Shown here in pieces: positions 54,407-57,206 of a DNA stretch of 57,206 nucleotides. The first letter of the stretch is position 1. Every line of letters starts with the position of its first letter. The notes under the pieces are model-generated. The model was not told where the DNA came from, searched no databases, and saw only the letters and a list, made by a program, of their open reading frames with translations. The translations under genes were made by a program, and so were the position numbers. Source of the DNA: Desulfovibrio sp. (GTDB lineage Bacteria; Desulfobacterota; Desulfovibrionia; Desulfovibrionales; Desulfovibrionaceae); assembly GCA_017454855.1 (NCBI GenBank), contig JAFTCE010000041.1, positions 1-57,206 on the forward strand, in the 5' to 3' direction.

Positions 54407-55221
54407 TGCTTCGCGCTCCCAAGGACATTCGAGAAAACATTGCCCGAGCCAAAGGGTATTTACAACGTCAAGAAGTTGAGAAGGCGCTGCTCGCCATGTG
54501 CGAAGCCCTGCGCGCCCTGGCCGACATTCGTCTGCCTGCGTCCGTGCGGGAGAACCTGCATGTGCGCATTGGCGAATTTCTGCGCGCTCTGGAAACACAT
54601 CCGGCCCTGCGCCCTCTGCTCGACCCGGGGAACACTGGCCAACCCCGTGCATTCAAGCTGCATGTCGGCAAGGAAGCCACGCTGGCCACGGTACTCAACG
54701 GCATGGCCCGCATTCTCAAGCGTGAAAAAGAAGATGTTTTGCAACGCAAGAGCCAGGATCGCATTGCGCGCAAACGCCGACTTCTCGAAGAGGGATTGGC
54801 GGCATTACGCCACGGCCAGACGGCCAGAGCCTTGGCTTTTTTGCGGCGCATTGTCGAAGAATTCAGCGACGAGGAAGGCATACGTCTGCAGATAGCCAAC
54901 ATTCTGCAGGCTGCGGGCATGCCCGGCGAAGCTGCGGAACTCTATGAGGAAGACATGCGCCTGCATCCGCGCAATGCCGCTGCTTACACCGGGGCCGTGG
55001 ATGCCTGGATGGAGCTGGGCGACTACGCCCGCGCCGAACGCATTTATAAAAGTGCCTTGCATGTGTTTGGCGGCCACCCTTCCACCTTCGGCAAGATGGC
55101 CGCCATGTACGTGGCCTGGGGGAAAATGCCTGAAGCTGCTGAAGCCGCGCAGCATGCCCTGCAAGAAGACCCGACGCAGGCCGATGCCCTGGAAGCGCTG
55201 GCCAAGCTGACAAGCCTGTAA
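54403..55221 (+). CDS. TPR-repeat protein
   Basis: About 272 residues, starting MMLRAPKDIRENIARAKGYL. An N-terminal helical segment of about 130 residues, rich in Arg and Lys near the middle, is followed by several TPR units (EEGLAALRHGQTARALAFL; AAELYEEDMRLHPRNAAAYT; AERIYKSALHVFGGHPSTFG). No membrane segment. Role unknown, but it is translationally coupled to nadD. Confidence 0.8.
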   Translation: MMLRAPKDIRENIARAKGYLQRQEVEKALLAMCEALRALADIRLPASVRENLHVRIGEFLRALETHPALRPLLDPGNTGQPRAFKLHVGKEATLATVLNGMARILKREKEDVLQRKSQDRIARKRRLLEEGLAALRHGQTARALAFLRRIVEEFSDEEGIRLQIANILQAAGMPGEAAELYEEDMRLHPRNAAAYTGAVDAWMELGDYARAERIYKSALHVFGGHPSTFGKMAAMYVAWGKMPEAAEAAQHALQEDPTQADALEALAKLTSL

Positions 55222-55235
55222 GCAGGAGGTTATGC

Positions 55236-56237
55236 ATGTCCATACCGTTCTTAGCCTGCCGCAGAAGGCGTTACGCGCTCGCCCTGTTCTGCCTGGCTTT
55301 CTGTCTTTGCCCCCTGACGGCGCCAGCGCAGGTGACCCTGCTGGTGCCCAGCCAACCGAGCATTGAGGCACCAGCGCCCAAAGCCGCTCCCCGCGAGGAC
55401 AAACGCACTGAGGACAAGCGCACTGAGGACAAGCGTCCCGATGCCGCTGCCCCCAAGGCCGAACAGGCTGGCCCTGGCAAAGATGAGAATCCGCAGTCAC
55501 CGGCGCACAAGGCCAGCAGTGAACCCTCCATTGATCGGGAAGTCGATGTCCTCATCACCATGATGCAGCCCTTCCGCTATGAGGGCCTGGACATGGACAT
55601 GCCGCAGCTCTTCGCTGTCTTGCGCTATGACGCAGCAACGCCGCTCAAGGATGGCGTGGAACAACCGGAACGCCAGGACTTGCTGGGCGACGTGGAAGAA
55701 ATACGCTACCTGAACCGCAAGGCCTGGGGCGCCAACGTGGCCCTGACCAAACCGGGACTGTATCAATTCGCCATAGAGGCGCGCCCGTGGTGGGACGCGC
55801 AGAACGAACGTTTTTTGCGCCATTTTGTCAAGGCCATCCTGCCCGTACATGGCGTGGAACACGGCTGGCGTCTGCCCGTGGGCCAGCGCTTTGAAATCGT
55901 GCCCCTGACGCGTCCCTTTGGGTTGACGCTGCCTGCCTTTTTTTCCGGCACGGCCTTGCTGGACGGCAAGCCCTTGGCCCAGGCCAGTGTGCGCATGATG
56001 CGTATCAATATGGAGAAACGCCCGGCACCCACGCCGTGGCACGAAGACCTAGCGGCCAGAACCAATGCCCAGGGCGAATTTGCCTTTGTCCTCAGCCAGC
56101 CAGGCTGGTGGTGCTGCGAGGCGCAGGCCCAGGACGCCCCGCTCAAGGGTTCCGACGGCCAGCCCAAACCCGTGCGGATGAGCGCCTTGCTCTGGCTGTA
56201 TGTGGACAGCCCGGTAGAGCCGCCCAAGAAACGCTGA
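55236..56237 (+). CDS. Secreted DUF4198-like protein
   Basis: 333 residues: signal peptide (about residues 12-31), then a low-complexity segment with a short TEDKR repeat and many Pro, Ala and Lys, then a beta-rich domain with GLYQFAIEARPWWD and AARTNAQGEFAFVLSQPGWW, which fits DUF4198 (periplasmic proteins often linked to metal uptake). ATG at 55236 follows AGGAGG. It lies 14 bases after the TPR gene. No transporter gene is adjacent, so metal uptake is only a family-based guess. Confidence 0.65.
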   Translation: MSIPFLACRRRRYALALFCLAFCLCPLTAPAQVTLLVPSQPSIEAPAPKAAPREDKRTEDKRTEDKRPDAAAPKAEQAGPGKDENPQSPAHKASSEPSIDREVDVLITMMQPFRYEGLDMDMPQLFAVLRYDAATPLKDGVEQPERQDLLGDVEEIRYLNRKAWGANVALTKPGLYQFAIEARPWWDAQNERFLRHFVKAILPVHGVEHGWRLPVGQRFEIVPLTRPFGLTLPAFFSGTALLDGKPLAQASVRMMRINMEKRPAPTPWHEDLAARTNAQGEFAFVLSQPGWWCCEAQAQDAPLKGSDGQPKPVRMSALLWLYVDSPVEPPKKR

Positions 56238-56275
56238 TGCTCCTTGCCTTTTTGCGCACAGCACCCGCACGCTCG

Positions 56276-56539
56276 TGAACTGAGGTACTCCCCAAATGTT
56301 GGACATGTATGATAGCTTGAACATGTCGCAAGGAGGAGCGTACAATGCAGAAGCGTAGAACTCATGCACCGGCCTTTAAGGCCAAGGTCGCGTTGGCCGC
56401 CCTGAGCGGCAACAAGACGATTGCGGAACTCAGCAGTGAATACGGTATCCATCAGACTCTAATCAATAAATGAACCAGGCAGCTCAAAGATGGCGCTGCG
56501 GGTGTATTCTCTGGTGAGAATCTTAAACTCTACGCGTAG
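56276..56539 (+). mobile_element. IS3-family insertion sequence remnant, left end
   Basis: TGAACTGAGGTACTCCCC at 56276 is typical of an IS3-family terminal repeat and is followed by the leader and the start of orfA. Only the left part remains; there is no orfB and no right terminal repeat before the next gene. Confidence 0.7.
56345..56539 (+). pseudogene. IS3 transposase OrfA, broken
   Basis: It starts MQKRRTHAPAFKAKVALAAL, like IS3-family OrfA helix-turn-helix proteins, after AGGAGG. An in-frame TGA at 56471, where homologues have Trp (IxxW), stops the frame after 42 residues. The reading continues in frame (TRQLKDGAAGVFSGENLKLY) to TAG at 56537. It is non-functional. Confidence 0.8.
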
Positions 56540-56614
56540 CAACGCCGGTTTGGCAAGGGGCGTGACGCAGCGTCGCTTTGTAGGCACTTGTGCGACTTGG
56601 CTTGCCTGGACTGG

Positions 56615-57206
56615 TTACTCCTGCGTTGAAACCTTGCTCTCCAAAAGGGCGTTGAAAGCCGCCATGTCCTGGACGCGATAGACGGCGCTGATAAGTTCTT
56701 TTAACGTGGAGCGTTGCTGCAGGCTGCGGATAGCCTTGGACGTGCTTCTGGAAACATGCGAAAAACGTTCGCGCAGCATGGAAAAGAGAAGATCCTTCAT
56801 GTCAGCAAGAATACTGGCCTCGGCCTTTTTGAGGCCCTGTTCCAAACCTTCCTTCTTGCCCAGCTTCATGCCTTCCTTCTTGCCACGCTTTTCGCCGCGC
56901 TTTTCGCCGAGCTTTTTGCCCTTGAGGATCAAGTCATCTTCCCATTCCTTGAGCGCTTCGCCAAACATGGAACTGTCTCCTTTGATACGCTGGTAGTCGG
57001 CTTCGCTGGTGATGATCTTCCGTTCCTTGAGAAAAATGTAGATCCAGTCCTCGTATTTTTGCCGCAGGGATGCCGGATAGCGCTGTAAATCCGCATTGAG
57101 TCTCTGCAAGAGGCAGACAAAGGGATCGCCCATGCGCAGACGTTCCAGGCGAAAAAGATGCGCAGACACGCCCCTGGCGGCGTCCAGCATCTCTTGCGAC
57201 AGAGCG
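56615..57206 (-). CDS. Rpn-family nuclease/putative transposase, C-terminal part (runs off right edge)
   Basis: The frame stays open to the window edge, so the N-terminal nuclease core is not visible. About 196 residues are seen: helical C-terminal region with SMFGEALKEWEDDLILKGKK, then a stretch of tandem G-E-K-R repeats (GKKLGEKRGEKRGKKEGMKL) and a basic helical tail. This matches the C-terminal part of Rpn/YhgA proteins with PD-(D/E)XK nuclease cores. The tail is much longer than in the left-edge gene. It stands next to IS3 debris. Confidence 0.65.
   Translation of the reverse strand, partial: ALSQEMLDAARGVSAHLFRLERLRMGDPFVCLLQRLNADLQRYPASLRQKYEDWIYIFLKERKIITSEADYQRIKGDSSMFGEALKEWEDDLILKGKKLGEKRGEKRGKKEGMKLGKKEGLEQGLKKAEASILADMKDLLFSMLRERFSHVSRSTSKAIRSLQQRSTLKELISAVYRVQDMAAFNALLESKVSTQE

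Noticed and set aside
55400-55440. Short tandem GAGGACAAGCGCACT repeat as a mobile or regulatory repeat
   Set aside because: It is a three-copy in-frame repeat within the low-complexity linker of the DUF4198 protein and is adequately explained as coding sequence.

Overview
The window looks like a chromosomal segment of a sulfate-reducing member of the Desulfovibrionaceae (Desulfovibrio sensu lato). The evidence is ATP sulfurylase (sat), the complete dsrMKJOP respiratory complex, an HmcE/HmcF-type pair beside Rrf2-family regulators, cytochrome c3 proteins, rubrerythrin and IorAB. The species cannot be fixed from sequence reading alone. I see no rRNA, no convincing tRNA and no CRISPR array.

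Layout. 1-9.3 kb: after the end of an Rpn-family nuclease gene, a minus-strand operon reads TolC-like channel, LapB/RtxB-like ABC exporter, HlyD-like adaptor with a long N-terminal extension, a Cache/PAS sensor with a degenerate HD-GYP domain, and a family-4 glycosyltransferase. This is a type I secretion locus whose substrate is not in the window. 9.5-13 kb: rubrerythrin, then a cytochrome b/HdrD-DsrK-like pair. 13.3-18 kb: a YgjP-type metallohydrolase, a TrkH/TrkA potassium system, and thiC behind a TPP riboswitch with its own terminator. 18-23 kb: tetraheme cytochrome c3, two divergent Rrf2 regulators with a clear palindromic operator, then triheme cytochrome-HmcE-HmcF and a small unknown protein. 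23-26 kb: a candidate structured RNA, a P1/NylC-like hydrolase with a leader hairpin, and an AT-richer, isolated OLD-like AAA-TOPRIM gene ending in an IS200/IS605-like hairpin.

26-44 kb is largely core metabolism: typA, purine nucleoside phosphorylase, a three-gene biotin-dependent acyl-CoA (probably acetyl-CoA) carboxylase, a small unknown gene, ssb, sat, a VKOR-thioredoxin-like membrane protein, an RsbRD_N-domain gene followed by dsrMKJOP, and gltX. 44-52 kb is a minus-strand series: TPR membrane protein, iorA, iorB, neuB, a LIC12162-family transferase and a Sel1-repeat lipoprotein or secreted protein. 52-57 kb: proA, nadD, a TPR protein, a DUF4198 protein, a decayed IS3 fragment and the C-terminal part of a second Rpn-family gene.

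The main theme is transmembrane electron transfer. Three separate cytochrome b plus HdrD/DsrK-type modules (10.4-13 kb, 19.9-22.4 kb, 38-43 kb) lie within 33 kb, each with different partners. The first has no cytochrome c gene, the second has a triheme cytochrome and Rrf2 control, and the third is full DsrMKJOP. Sat feeds sulfate activation at the front of the same pathway that DsrMKJOP serves at the end. The most unusual loci are the reduced Hmc-like module with its two Rrf2 genes, the structured-RNA candidate near 23.0 kb, the AAA-TOPRIM singleton and the sensor with the inactivated HD-GYP domain.
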